Of a stretch of 64,000 nucleotides of DNA, positions 18,081 through 26,086 are shown piece after piece. The stretch is taken from the NCBI GenBank assembly GCA_016207665.1, contig JACQPG010000024.1, positions 22,476 through 86,475 on the forward strand, written 5' to 3'. The notes under the pieces are model-generated. The model was given only the letters and a program-made list of their open reading frames with translations, did no database searches and had not been told where the DNA came from. The position numbers were made by a program, and so were the translations under genes. The stretch is from Elusimicrobiota bacterium (GTDB taxonomy: Bacteria > Elusimicrobiota > Elusimicrobia > UBA1565 > UBA9628). Position 1 is the first letter of the stretch. Every line of letters begins with the position of its first letter.

Positions 18081-18732
18081 AGGTCTTTTCTCCTTTGGTC
18101 AAACCAGCCGGGAGAGCCGCCTCCTCATCTAAATCCAGGCACCGTAGCATTCCGGTGGATACTTCCTTGTACCTATAACGGCTCTCGGGACAGCGGAGTA
18201 CACCGTCTGCATCTGGGTTCTTGAGCAGATGTCCGTGTCGGCTCATCCAGCCTCTTTGGCGTGCTGGATTTCCCATGACCAGGGCATAGTCCGGTACATC
18301 CTTGACTACGACCGCGCCAGCCGCCACAAAACAATAGCGGCCCAGCGTAACGCCGCAGACGATGGTAGCATTGGCGCCGACGGTTGCGCCTCGGCGCAGC
18401 AGCGTCTTCTCGTATAGCGAGTGGCGGTTGACTTGAGAGCGCGGATTGGTGACGTTCGTCAGGACACAGGATGGGCCGAGAAAGACGTCGTCCTCAATCA
18501 GAGTACCTGTATAGACGGATACGTTGTTTTGAATCTTGACGTTGTCGCCGATGACGACGTCGTTGGCTACATGGCAGTTTTGCCCGAGAATGCAATTGCG
18601 CCCGAGGCGAGCCCCCGTAAGGACGTGGGAAAAATGCCAGATTTTCGTGCCGGCACCTATTATACAGGGTTCATCGACGTAAGCGGATTCATGGACTTTC
18701 ACATCCTTGGCCAGCCAAGCTGCTTTGAACAT
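18061..18732 (-). CDS. wbpD: UDP-2-acetamido-3-amino-glucuronate N-acetyltransferase-like, left-handed beta-helix
   Basis: A 223-residue hexapeptide-repeat protein. Repeats such as IGAGTKIWHFSHV (24-36), LGQNCHVANDVVIGDNVKIQ and GATVGANATIVCGVTLG build the left-handed beta-helix with an acetyl-CoA site. YALVMGNPARQRGWMSRHG near residue 158-176 is the characteristic end of the WbpD-type group. It would N-acetylate the C3 amine made by the adjacent WbpE-like enzyme. The last 45 residues are an extra tail with two Cys (LRCPESRYRYKE and LRCLDLDEE). The start ATG at 18732 follows a 46-base gap from the dehydratase gene. Confidence 0.88.
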   Translation of the reverse strand: MFKAAWLAKDVKVHESAYVDEPCIIGAGTKIWHFSHVLTGARLGRNCILGQNCHVANDVVIGDNVKIQNNVSVYTGTLIEDDVFLGPSCVLTNVTNPRSQVNRHSLYEKTLLRRGATVGANATIVCGVTLGRYCFVAAGAVVVKDVPDYALVMGNPARQRGWMSRHGHLLKNPDADGVLRCPESRYRYKEVSTGMLRCLDLDEEAALPAGLTKGEKTYDELKG

Positions 18733-18778
18733 GGGATTCGATTGAGTGTTCAGGATGGAATCTTGTCAGAAAATATTG

Positions 18779-20671
18779 TCAGCTTGTCTGAGCTTTTGTA
18801 AGCGGTTGGACTTGGTGGGCAGCGGCGGGTGCGAAGCTCGGTGCCAATTCCTTTAGCTTTTCAACCAGCACCTTTGGGTCAGGGTGGCGGCTTGCCATTC
18901 CGATGTCTATAATCCAACTTTCCATATCGGATACTGCTGGACTATCTGAGCGAAGAATCATGATAGAGGGATGCCCTGAATCATCGCAGATGCTTGGATC
19001 TTCCATCAGGTCCTCGTCTAGTTTCTCGCCTTGCTTCAGTCCCGTAAAACGGATTTCAATATCTCTAGCAGGCTCAAGACCTGAGAGTAAAATCAAATTT
19101 TTCGCCATGTCAAGGATTTTGACTGGAGTGCCCATCTTCAGAATAAAAATTTCGCCGCCTTTGGCCATTGATATAGCTTGAAGGATAAGCTGTACTGATT
19201 CTTCAACTGTCATGAAATAACGTTTTACATCTGGATGCGTGACAGTAATGGGGCCACCCGCCGATATCTGTCTTTGGAATATTTCAAGAACTGATCCCGA
19301 ACTACCAAGCACATTGCCAAAACGAACCGTGACGAACCTTGTCTTGGTCGAAAGACGGGAAAAGTTCTTGACGATCAGCTCCGCGACGCGTTTGGTCGCG
19401 CCCATAACACTTGATGGCTTTACGGCTTTGTCGGTGGAAACCAAAAGAAATGCTTCAGCCTCATATTTTTGCGCGGCACGAGCGACGTAATAAGTTCCCA
19501 GAATATTATTACCCACTCCCTCTTGGACATTGAATTCTAGCTGGTGAACATGTTTATGAGCGGCTGCATGGAGTACAACCGTTGGTTTGTATTGAGAGAA
19601 AAGGCGATCGACCATGACTTGATCTCGAATATCACCCAACACGGAGACAATCTTGTGATCAACGGCTCTTTCTTGAAGTTCGGACTCAATGTAAAACAAC
19701 GACGTGGCGTGGCTTTCCACCAGAACAAGCCTGCTGGGATTGTATTGCAGCACCTGACGACTGAGTTCTGATCCGATGGTGCCTCCCGCCCCGGTCACCA
19801 ATACCACCTTGTTGGCGAGAGATTCGCTGATTTTTGCGAGATCTAGCTTAACAATATCGCGATTGAGAAGATCGGCAGGTCTGACTTGTCTGGGCGAGCG
19901 TTCGGCAAGGGGGGCTTTCAACATCTCATCCAAACCCGGGGCAATTTTAAGTTCAGGCTTGCTAGACGAATTCCGCAGTGCATCTATGATGGTGCGGACA
20001 ATTTCTCCGCGTCTAGACGCGATCGCTATTACGACTTCGTGAATCTGATGCATTTCCAATATGCGGCACAGTACCCGTGTGCCCCCAAATACTGGCCGTC
20101 CATGAATACGCATCCCCCATTTAGACATGTCGTCATCGATAAAACCAACGACGTTGTAACAGGGCTCCTTGGTCTTGAGCATCTGACGCAAAAGACTCTC
20201 ACCCAATTCTCCCGCACCTACGAGGAGAACGTTTCTGTGTTTGCCAGAGTAGGTTCTTGGCATGCTTAGATATGTTTTTATTAAGCGAATTCCGAAGCGA
20301 GTTCCACAAACCCCTAAGAAGGCAAGGATAGGGTGTAAAAGAAGCACGGCTCGAGGGAACTGGGCCTGCTTTATGAACAAAATGGCTGTAGCTGTTAGAA
20401 TCCCGCTTGCGGTAACTGCTTTTGTGATATTGAGCAAATCCGCAAAACTAGAAAAGTAATAAATTCCGCGATAAAGAGAAAAAGCATGGAACGCGATTAT
20501 ATACGTTATAAGAAAAGGAACGGTCTGCCAGACGAGCTCCCAATTTGCAAGTTCAATGTTAAAATCAAAACGAAGCAGAAAGGCAAGGAAATAAGTACCA
20601 AAAACCGTCGCGATATCAAATAAAATCACGCCCAGTCGTCTGGGAGTGTAGCGAATATGTGTAGGCATCAC
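18779..20671 (-). CDS. wbpM: Membrane-bound UDP-sugar 4,6-dehydratase, WbpM/CapD/FlaA1 family
   Basis: A 630-residue protein. The first ~130 residues form four transmembrane helices, followed by a CoA-binding-like Rossmann domain (VLLVGAGELGESLLRQM). The catalytic SDR domain contains LVTGAGGTIGSEL at about 291-303 and STDKAVKPSSVMGATKR, where Met replaces the usual Tyr, as is normal in the large WbpM-type dehydratases. It converts UDP-GlcNAc to UDP-4-keto-6-deoxy sugars that initiate many O-antigens. The first in-frame start is GTG at 20671; an ATG follows at 20668. It lies only five bases from the lhgO stop, so it may be read from the upstream operon. Confidence 0.92.
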   Translation of the reverse strand: MMPTHIRYTPRRLGVILFDIATVFGTYFLAFLLRFDFNIELANWELVWQTVPFLITYIIAFHAFSLYRGIYYFSSFADLLNITKAVTASGILTATAILFIKQAQFPRAVLLLHPILAFLGVCGTRFGIRLIKTYLSMPRTYSGKHRNVLLVGAGELGESLLRQMLKTKEPCYNVVGFIDDDMSKWGMRIHGRPVFGGTRVLCRILEMHQIHEVVIAIASRRGEIVRTIIDALRNSSSKPELKIAPGLDEMLKAPLAERSPRQVRPADLLNRDIVKLDLAKISESLANKVVLVTGAGGTIGSELSRQVLQYNPSRLVLVESHATSLFYIESELQERAVDHKIVSVLGDIRDQVMVDRLFSQYKPTVVLHAAAHKHVHQLEFNVQEGVGNNILGTYYVARAAQKYEAEAFLLVSTDKAVKPSSVMGATKRVAELIVKNFSRLSTKTRFVTVRFGNVLGSSGSVLEIFQRQISAGGPITVTHPDVKRYFMTVEESVQLILQAISMAKGGEIFILKMGTPVKILDMAKNLILLSGLEPARDIEIRFTGLKQGEKLDEDLMEDPSICDDSGHPSIMILRSDSPAVSDMESWIIDIGMASRHPDPKVLVEKLKELAPSFAPAAAHQVQPLTKAQTS

Positions 20672-20676
20672 GACTA

Positions 20677-21906
20677 TTATATATCATTAACGGAAATCGG
20701 TGTGTAGCTGCTGGCATTGGGAGAGGTTGCTATATAACTTGAAAAGGGCAACGAGCAGGTCAATGCCGGGCTCACCGCGTTGAGCACGTGCCTGCTTCGA
20801 GGGGTTTGCTCGATCAGCATATCATCGACGAGCCGGCCGTCGGAGCCGATCATCTGAGCCCGTATCCCCGCGTGGCTGTAGCGGACATCCGCGGCGCGCA
20901 ACTCCGGGACTAAACGGCGTGCGTCCCGCACCAACGATCTTTTAAAAACCGCTTTGCGCCATTCGCGCCGGGCTAGGTCTAGGAATCGGGGGGAAAGGAG
21001 CATTCTCCAAAAGGCCCTGTCTCCGGCCATTTGCCGCAGATCGTCCAGGTTGAACGAAAATCGCCCGTAGCTCTCTCGGCTGAGGGCGATGGCGGCTCCG
21101 GGGCCCACCAATACCCGGCCATCGAAGGTTCGGGAAAAATGAGGGCCTAAAAATGGGAATTGCGGGTCGGGAGCGGGATAAATATGGGCTCGGGTCAGAT
21201 GCCGGCGTTGCGGCGTGAGCTCGTAATAGTCGCCCCGGAATGGGATGATGCGATAGTCTCGGCAAAGCCCCATCATCTGAGCGATGCGATCGGCCTGCAA
21301 GCCCCCGGCGCCGAGAAAGAAACCGCATTGGAGGACGCGGCGGCTGGTAGTGATCTCCACGTGCCGGGCGGTCTCTTTTAGGCCGGTGATTTGCTCGCCC
21401 AGCGAGATCTCAGCCCCTTTGGAGCGGATTTCCTCACCCAGCGCGGCGACATAACCCTTGGAATCGAAGCTGGCGGCCTCCGGAGCGAGCAAGCCGGCCA
21501 GGCCGCGGGCATGGGGTTCGATCTGCGTGATGCCCTTCTCATCCACCCACTCGGCCTTGGCCCCGTTGGCCTTGGCTCGTTCAAGAAGGGTCTTGAGAAC
21601 CGCGATCTCGGGCTCGGTGCGGGCGACTACGAGTATGCCGTCTTGCACCATCGGGATATTCCGCTCGAGGCAGAATTCCCGCAGCCGGCGATTGCCTTCG
21701 ACCACGAGCTTGGCCTTGAGGGTTCCGGGCTTCTGGTTGTAGCCGGCGTGGATGACTCCGCTGTTGCGGCCGCTTTGGTGAAAGGCGAGCTCTTTCTCCT
21801 TTTCGATCAAGCAGAGCTTGAGCCCGGGATTCTGGAGTAGTATGGCCCGGGCCGCGGCGCAGCCGATCACGCCGCCGCCGGCGACGACTATGTCGTAGTT
21901 GTCCAT
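20677..21906 (-). CDS. lhgO: L-2-hydroxyglutarate oxidase-like FAD enzyme
   Basis: A 409-residue FAD-dependent DAO-family oxidoreductase. The dinucleotide motif VVAGGGVIGCAAAR is at the N-terminus. HQSGRNSGVIHAGYN near residues 45-59 is a strong LhgO/L2HGDH signature. It oxidises L-2-hydroxyglutarate to 2-oxoglutarate at the membrane, feeding electrons to quinone. I chose the ATG at 21906, preceded by GAGGTG and 16 bases after the upstream stop; a longer in-frame start would overlap that gene. The final 20 residues (from FSSYIATSPNASSY) look unlike the conserved core and fall where base composition changes toward the polysaccharide cluster. Confidence 0.88.
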   Translation of the reverse strand: MDNYDIVVAGGGVIGCAAARAILLQNPGLKLCLIEKEKELAFHQSGRNSGVIHAGYNQKPGTLKAKLVVEGNRRLREFCLERNIPMVQDGILVVARTEPEIAVLKTLLERAKANGAKAEWVDEKGITQIEPHARGLAGLLAPEAASFDSKGYVAALGEEIRSKGAEISLGEQITGLKETARHVEITTSRRVLQCGFFLGAGGLQADRIAQMMGLCRDYRIIPFRGDYYELTPQRRHLTRAHIYPAPDPQFPFLGPHFSRTFDGRVLVGPGAAIALSRESYGRFSFNLDDLRQMAGDRAFWRMLLSPRFLDLARREWRKAVFKRSLVRDARRLVPELRAADVRYSHAGIRAQMIGSDGRLVDDMLIEQTPRSRHVLNAVSPALTCSLPFSSYIATSPNASSYTPISVNDI

Positions 21907-21922
21907 CACCTCGGGGGCCAGC

Positions 21923-22465
21923 CTAGGGCGTGGTAGGGGCGGGCTCGGGCGCCGGCGTCGTAGCCGACTCCTTGGGCTTTTCCTCGGCATGTTTCATCTT
22001 GCGGCGTTCGCCGCGGCGCTTGGCGCGGCGCTCGCGCCAGATGGGGGCGGTGCCCTTGCGGAAGTCGCGGTGAAGGGATTCCTCGTCCTGGCGGTGGTCC
22101 TGGCGCTTCTGGCGATGCTCGTTCTCGAATTGGACGCGTTTTTCGCGTTGCTCCTTGTTGAAGCGCTCGAGCTCGGCCTGGCGCTGATCGGCGGCTTTGG
22201 ACTTGAGTCCGTCGAGAAAGGCCTTGCGCTCCTCCACCATCTTCTTTTCAAAGGCCACGCGCTCCTCCTTCATCTTGGCGCGGAATTCCTGCTGGCGGGA
22301 GTGATGGGATTCGATCCTCTCGAGGGTCTTGGTTAGATAGTCGTCCAGGCGCTTCTTGCGCTCCTCGATGCCGGCCTCGTCGAGCGCGGGCTCGGGCTGG
22401 GGGGGAGCGTCTTGCGCGTGGGCTACGGGCGCGAAGAGGCATGCGGCCAATAATAGCTTGATCAT
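21923..22465 (-). CDS. Secreted charged coiled-coil protein, unknown function
   Basis: A 180-residue protein I do not recognise. It has a short Sec signal peptide (MIKLLLAACLFAPVAHA, cleavage before QDAPP), then about 115 residues of Glu/Lys/Arg/Gln-rich sequence with heptad-like spacing, predicted as one long helix or coiled coil. A Pro/Ala-rich tail follows (APEPAPTTP). It should be periplasmic. A clear GGAGG lies upstream of the ATG. It follows tolB by 17 bases, so it is probably a lineage-specific partner of the Tol-Pal envelope system, but that rests on position alone. Confidence 0.72.
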   Translation of the reverse strand: MIKLLLAACLFAPVAHAQDAPPQPEPALDEAGIEERKKRLDDYLTKTLERIESHHSRQQEFRAKMKEERVAFEKKMVEERKAFLDGLKSKAADQRQAELERFNKEQREKRVQFENEHRQKRQDHRQDEESLHRDFRKGTAPIWRERRAKRRGERRKMKHAEEKPKESATTPAPEPAPTTP

Positions 22466-22482
22466 GATTCCCTATACCTCCG

Positions 22483-23787
22483 TCATTGCGACCAATTGGG
22501 GGTGAAGCTGGAGCCGGGGATGTCGACGATGCGATGAGGGGCCGAGCCGTCGGCGTCCATGACATAGAGCTCGGGCTTGTCGCGGCCGCTGGCCGAGTTG
22601 CGGGTGGAGGTGAAGGCCAGGAAGCGGCCGTCAGGAGACCAGGAGGGGTTCTCGTTGCTGCCCTCCCCTTTGGTGAGCTGGCGTATTTGATTGCCGGTGA
22701 CGTCGACGAGGAATATGTCCATCTTGTCCAGGGCGTTGGCGCGGCCGGCGAAGGCGATCCATTCGCCGGTGGGCGACCATGAGGGGGAATCGCACCAATT
22801 GAGATTGGTGAGCCTTTTGGCGCGATGCGTGGCCATGTCCAAGATATAGATCTGGGGATTTCCGGAGCGATCCGAGACAAAGGCGACCTGGGAGGCGTCC
22901 GGGGAGAACGTAGGCGAGCTGTCCGCGCCGAAATGCTGGGTGAGCTGGGTGATCTGGCCGTCCGAGAGGGTCTTGACGAAGAGATTGGGGCTTTTCTGGC
23001 GCGACATCGTCATCAGGATTTGGGAGCCATCAGCTGAAAAGCCGCCGGCGATGTTCAAGCCCTGCTTGTTGGAGAGCACCTTGAGCCCGGCGTTGGCCAG
23101 ATCGAGCAGGAATAAGTCGGGATTGCCGTCTTTATAGCTGGTATAGGCGATATAGCGGCGATCCGGGGAGAATCGAGGCAACAAGGTGATCGAGCGATGG
23201 CGGGTGAGCTGCCTCAAATTCTCGCCGTCGTAATCCACCAGGTAGAGCTCCTTGTGTCCGGACTGGTTATTAGCAAACACGATTTGAGATTGGGCGATTC
23301 CCATGCGGCCGCTCACGGCTTGGACCACATCGTCCGAAAGCTTGTGGGCGAGCGAGCGCTGATAGGACTTGTCCTGCTTGTAGTGGCGTTCGAAGACGGC
23401 CTCGCCGGCGTTGAGATTGTCGAGGCGGGCGATCATCTGCAGCTTCTCGCCGGCTTGCGAGACCTGCGCGGTGAGCAGCCAGCCCGAGCCGAGGTTCTTC
23501 CAGTCCGAGCCGATCTTGTCCCGGTTGTCTCCATCGAAATGGGGGCCTTGCTCGAGCAGGTTGAAATAGCGGGAGAACAGCAGATCGGCGCGCACGATCT
23601 CGCGCAATTGCTTGGCCGTCACCGCGTCCTCGGGCTTTTGAGGGGCCGCCGCGATGAAGGGGGGCAGGCCGAGGGCAAAGCGCGCGTCCGCCCCGCCCTG
23701 GCCGCCTACCTTAATATGCACCTCGGTCGCAGCCTTGAGAGAGCCGCAAAGGCCCAAGGCGAGCGCGAGCCCGGTCAGGACTTTCAC
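22483..23787 (-). CDS. tolB: Tol-Pal system beta-propeller protein TolB
   Basis: A 434-residue periplasmic protein. It starts with GTG at 23787, sharing GTGA with the cpoB stop. It has a signal peptide (VKVLTGLALALGLCGSLKA), an N-terminal alpha/beta domain, and a six-bladed propeller of PD40/WD40-like repeats, visible as repeated FSPDRRYIAYTS, FSADGSQILMT, FSPDASQVAFVS and WSPDGRFLAFTS. TolB couples the TolQRA motor to outer-membrane Pal during division. The longer open frame upstream overlaps cpoB and lacks homology. No tolQ, tolR or tolA is found in this window. Confidence 0.94.
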   Translation of the reverse strand: MKVLTGLALALGLCGSLKAATEVHIKVGGQGGADARFALGLPPFIAAAPQKPEDAVTAKQLREIVRADLLFSRYFNLLEQGPHFDGDNRDKIGSDWKNLGSGWLLTAQVSQAGEKLQMIARLDNLNAGEAVFERHYKQDKSYQRSLAHKLSDDVVQAVSGRMGIAQSQIVFANNQSGHKELYLVDYDGENLRQLTRHRSITLLPRFSPDRRYIAYTSYKDGNPDLFLLDLANAGLKVLSNKQGLNIAGGFSADGSQILMTMSRQKSPNLFVKTLSDGQITQLTQHFGADSSPTFSPDASQVAFVSDRSGNPQIYILDMATHRAKRLTNLNWCDSPSWSPTGEWIAFAGRANALDKMDIFLVDVTGNQIRQLTKGEGSNENPSWSPDGRFLAFTSTRNSASGRDKPELYVMDADGSAPHRIVDIPGSSFTPNWSQ

Positions 23788-24569
23788 TGGACGGTGTTCT
23801 GGGGCTTGGTCGAGTTTTGGGCGAGCTTCTTGAGCGTTTCGGAGGCCTTGCGCGCCTCGGGGCTCTGCGGGAAGTCCATGACCACGGACTCGAGATATTG
23901 CTTGGCCTCGCTCATGTTGCGCCGAAGTCCGATCAGGCTCATGGCGTACATGAGCCGGGCGGAGGCGGTCAGCGTGCTCTTGGGGTATTTCTCGAGCACG
24001 GTCGCGAACTGGCGGCCGGCGTCCTCCCATTTCTTCTGCCCGTAATGGGCCTGGCCGAGCTTGTAATGGGCGATGTCGATCAAGGCGCCGTTAGGGAACT
24101 TGTTCACGTACTCCTCGAACCCCTTGGCGGCTAGCGCGTAGCTCTTGACCCCGAGCCGCGCGTCGGCCGTGTTGAAGAGTTCGGTGGGCGATTGCGTCGC
24201 CAGGGCCTTTTTCTGCTCCTCGATCGCCTTGGCTTGCTGGTTGGTGAGCGCCGAGCCGATCGAGGCCACCTTGTTCTCGACCGTGGAGCTCATGTCGTCG
24301 AGCTTGGAGGAGAGCTTGCTCATCTCGCCTTGCGACTCCTTGACCGCCTCGGTGAAGGTCGAGAGATTCTCGTGCAGCTGCTTCATCTGCAGCGAGAGAT
24401 CGGCCTGGTTGGCCTGCAAAGAGTTGATGGTCTTTTTGAGGTCGGCCACCTGCTCCTTGAGCTCCTCGGTGTGGCTTTCAAGGTCCAAGATGTCGCGCTG
24501 GGTGGCTATGCAGCCGGACAAGCCGAGACAAAGGGCGGCGAAAAGCGCCGCCCATGAGCGATTGATCAT
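23784..24569 (-). CDS. cpoB: Tol-Pal associated TPR lipoprotein CpoB (YbgF)
   Basis: A 261-residue protein with a lipoprotein signal ending LGLSGC, so Cys20 is the probable lipidation site. A long coiled coil at about 30-120 mediates trimerisation in the family, and three TPR-like repeats from about 135 carry motifs such as AHYKLGQAHYGQKKWEDAGRQF. CpoB links Tol-Pal activity to peptidoglycan synthesis. E. coli CpoB is a soluble periplasmic protein, so a lipid anchor here would be a difference. A perfect 8-bp inverted repeat lies just upstream, ending two bases before the start codon. Confidence 0.9.
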   Translation of the reverse strand: MINRSWAALFAALCLGLSGCIATQRDILDLESHTEELKEQVADLKKTINSLQANQADLSLQMKQLHENLSTFTEAVKESQGEMSKLSSKLDDMSSTVENKVASIGSALTNQQAKAIEEQKKALATQSPTELFNTADARLGVKSYALAAKGFEEYVNKFPNGALIDIAHYKLGQAHYGQKKWEDAGRQFATVLEKYPKSTLTASARLMYAMSLIGLRRNMSEAKQYLESVVMDFPQSPEARKASETLKKLAQNSTKPQNTVQ

Positions 24570-24570
24570 G

Positions 24571-24606
24571 GGCTAGACGTCAAAGAGGCGTCTCGCCGGT
24601 CTAGCC
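24571..24606 (-). promoter_or_regulatory. Inverted repeat between pal and cpoB (mRNA hairpin)
   Basis: GGCTAGAC and GTCTAGCC form a perfect 8-bp inverted repeat at 24571-24578 and 24599-24606. It spans the pal stop codon and ends one base before the cpoB start codon. An inner AGACG/CGTCT pair offers an alternative stem. There is no T-run, so it is not an intrinsic terminator. In the minus-strand mRNA it would sequester the cpoB ribosome-binding region or mark a processing site. Confidence 0.55.
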
Positions 24607-25143
24607 GTTGGAGGCCGTGGCTGCGCGGATGCGGGTTTCGCCGCGGCGGTTTTGCGACCAGCAGCTCTCGCTATGCTCGGCGCAGAAGGGGCTTTCCTTG
24701 CCGTAGGAGATGGTCGCCACAGACTTGCCGGGCACGCCCAGGCGGATGTAGTACTCGCGCACTTCCTTGGCGCGCTTCTGGCCGAGGGCCAGGTTGTACT
24801 CGACGGTGCCGCGCTCGTCGCAGTAGCCGGCGACCAGCACCTCGAGGTTCTTCTGGGCCTTGAGGTAGTCGGCGTTCTTCTTGAGCGTCTCCAGGGCTTG
24901 GCCCTTGAGCGAGTAGCTGTCGTAGTCGAAGTAGATGGGGGCCAGTCCCTCGGCGGAGACGAACTCCGAGCCGCGCAGGCTGGCCTCGCTCACGTCGACG
25001 GGGGGAATGGTGGAGCTGGCGTCGGCGGAGGCCGTGTCCGAGCCCTTGGCCTTCTTGCGCAGCTGCGACTTTCCGCAGCCGGAGAACAGCAGGGCGGCGA
25101 CGGCGACGACCGCTAACACACGAACCGAGCTTGATATTTTCAT
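24601..25143 (-). CDS. pal: Peptidoglycan-associated lipoprotein Pal
   Basis: A 180-residue outer-membrane lipoprotein. The signal peptide ends LLFSGC (lipobox, Cys24). An OmpA-type peptidoglycan-binding domain follows with IYFDYDSYSL and YCDERGTVEYNLALGQKRA, which hold the Asp and Arg that contact meso-diaminopimelate. Pal tethers the outer membrane to the cell wall and is the partner of TolB. The chosen ATG at 25143 has GGAGGT four bases upstream, and a promoter lies about 30 bases upstream. It is the first gene of a long minus-strand series that runs on through tolB into the polysaccharide genes. Confidence 0.93.
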   Translation of the reverse strand: MKISSSVRVLAVVAVAALLFSGCGKSQLRKKAKGSDTASADASSTIPPVDVSEASLRGSEFVSAEGLAPIYFDYDSYSLKGQALETLKKNADYLKAQKNLEVLVAGYCDERGTVEYNLALGQKRAKEVREYYIRLGVPGKSVATISYGKESPFCAEHSESCWSQNRRGETRIRAATASNG

Positions 25144-25171
25144 GGCAACCTCCATGTCAATCGATGATCGA

Positions 25172-25180
25172 ATTATAACA
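25172..25180 (-). promoter_or_regulatory. Extended -10 promoter of the pal operon
   Basis: The minus strand reads TGTTATAAT, a perfect extended -10 element (TGnTATAAT). No good -35 lies at the usual distance, as expected for extended -10 promoters. Transcription would start near 25165, giving a leader of about 22 bases that carries the GGAGGT of pal. The divergent higBA promoter starts about 70 bases away. Confidence 0.65.
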
Positions 25181-25246
25181 AAAAGCGTGACGGGCAAGGG
25201 CAAGAGGAACTTTTGGGGAGGCTGGTTCGTATTGTGGGGAGGGGTC

Positions 25247-25274
25247 TTGAAAGTTAATAGCAATCTGCTATCAT
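25247..25274 (+). promoter_or_regulatory. higBA promoter with palindromic operator
   Basis: TTGAAA at 25247-25252 and TATCAT at 25269-25274 are separated by 16 bases, a good sigma-70 promoter. The perfect inverted repeat ATAGCAATCTGCTAT (25257-25271; arms of six, spacer of three) overlaps the spacer and -10. It is a likely operator for the HigA antitoxin, which represses its own operon in this family. Confidence 0.6.
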
Positions 25275-25277
25275 TCT

Positions 25278-25565
25278 ATGAGGATCATGGGAAGGGATCA
25301 TGTATGGGAGTTTGGCGCATGCCATCCCCGGGCAAGGGTTGGGCTGAATAACTGGATCAAATCAATGGAAAACCACTCTTTCGCCAATTTTCACGAGCTC
25401 CGGAACGTTTTCGGTTCTGCGGATTATGTCAGACCCTATACGGTCTTCAATATCGGGGGCAATCGATATCGCCTGATTGCCACGGTGCATTATGATCACG
25501 GACGGGTGGCGGTGGAGGGCATTTTAACACACTCTGATTATGATCGATTTAGATGGAGACGATAG
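25278..25565 (+). CDS. higB: HigB-type toxin (mRNA interferase)
   Basis: A 95-residue RelE-fold toxin of the HigB group. The conserved core FGSADYVRPYTVFNIGGNRY (48-67) followed by RLIATVHYDHGRVAV and the end ILTHSDYDRF match HigB toxins that cleave ribosome-bound mRNA. It is the first gene of a toxin-first operon with higA, whose frame overlaps it. The ATG at 25278 is only three bases from the -10 hexamer, so translation may be leaderless or use the in-frame ATG at 25287. It sits divergently from pal. Confidence 0.88.
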   Translation: MRIMGRDHVWEFGACHPRARVGLNNWIKSMENHSFANFHELRNVFGSADYVRPYTVFNIGGNRYRLIATVHYDHGRVAVEGILTHSDYDRFRWRR

Positions 25566-25566
25566 G

Positions 25567-26028
25567 GTGACCATCAAAACTCTTGAAAGGAAATTGAGGG
25601 AATTTAAGGCTCCCGCGGAAAACCGCCTATTAAAATTGCTCTATTGCCACTTGCCGCCGCAGACGATTAAGGGCCGGAATATGCATCGCCGTTATGCCGA
25701 GGTAATGAGGATGCTGTTTAGAGAGCGCGAATTGGGAACGCTCAATTCCTCGGACCTTGAAGCGGTAGACTGCTATATTAAGGCGGTATTTCCGTTTATC
25801 GAAGAATTCGAAAAGAAGGAATTCCCGACAAAAGATCCTAGTCCCGAGCAGGTGATGCGCTTCTTTATGGACCAGCAGGGCCTGAGCCAATACGATCTCG
25901 CCAAGGAGTTGGGCGGCCAGCCCGTGGTATCGAACGTGCTCCGGGGCAAGAGAAAGCTCAATAGAAGGCAGATAGAGCGCTTGGCCAAGCGCTTCGGCGT
26001 CAGTCCCGCGGCGTTTTACCCCGCCTGA
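25567..26028 (+). CDS. higA: HigA-type antitoxin with C-terminal HTH
   Basis: A protein of about 153 residues. The C-terminal XRE-type helix-turn-helix (MDQQGLSQYDLAKELGGQP through RQIERLAKRFGVSPAAFY) binds the operator. The N-terminal helical part should wrap the HigB toxin. I start at GTG 25567, with GGAG nine bases upstream and just after the toxin stop; an ATG at 25540 in the same frame has no ribosome site and overlaps the toxin. It neutralises HigB and represses the operon. Confidence 0.85.
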   Translation: MTIKTLERKLREFKAPAENRLLKLLYCHLPPQTIKGRNMHRRYAEVMRMLFRERELGTLNSSDLEAVDCYIKAVFPFIEEFEKKEFPTKDPSPEQVMRFFMDQQGLSQYDLAKELGGQPVVSNVLRGKRKLNRRQIERLAKRFGVSPAAFYPA

Positions 26029-26086
26029 TCCTTCCCGGGAACTTTTTCGGGGGCTGATTCGTATCCCGGAAGGCTCTAATTTATGC

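Noticed and set aside
23788-24030. N-terminal extension of tolB
   Set aside because: It overlaps cpoB; the GTG at 23787 gives a proper signal peptide and four-base coupling.
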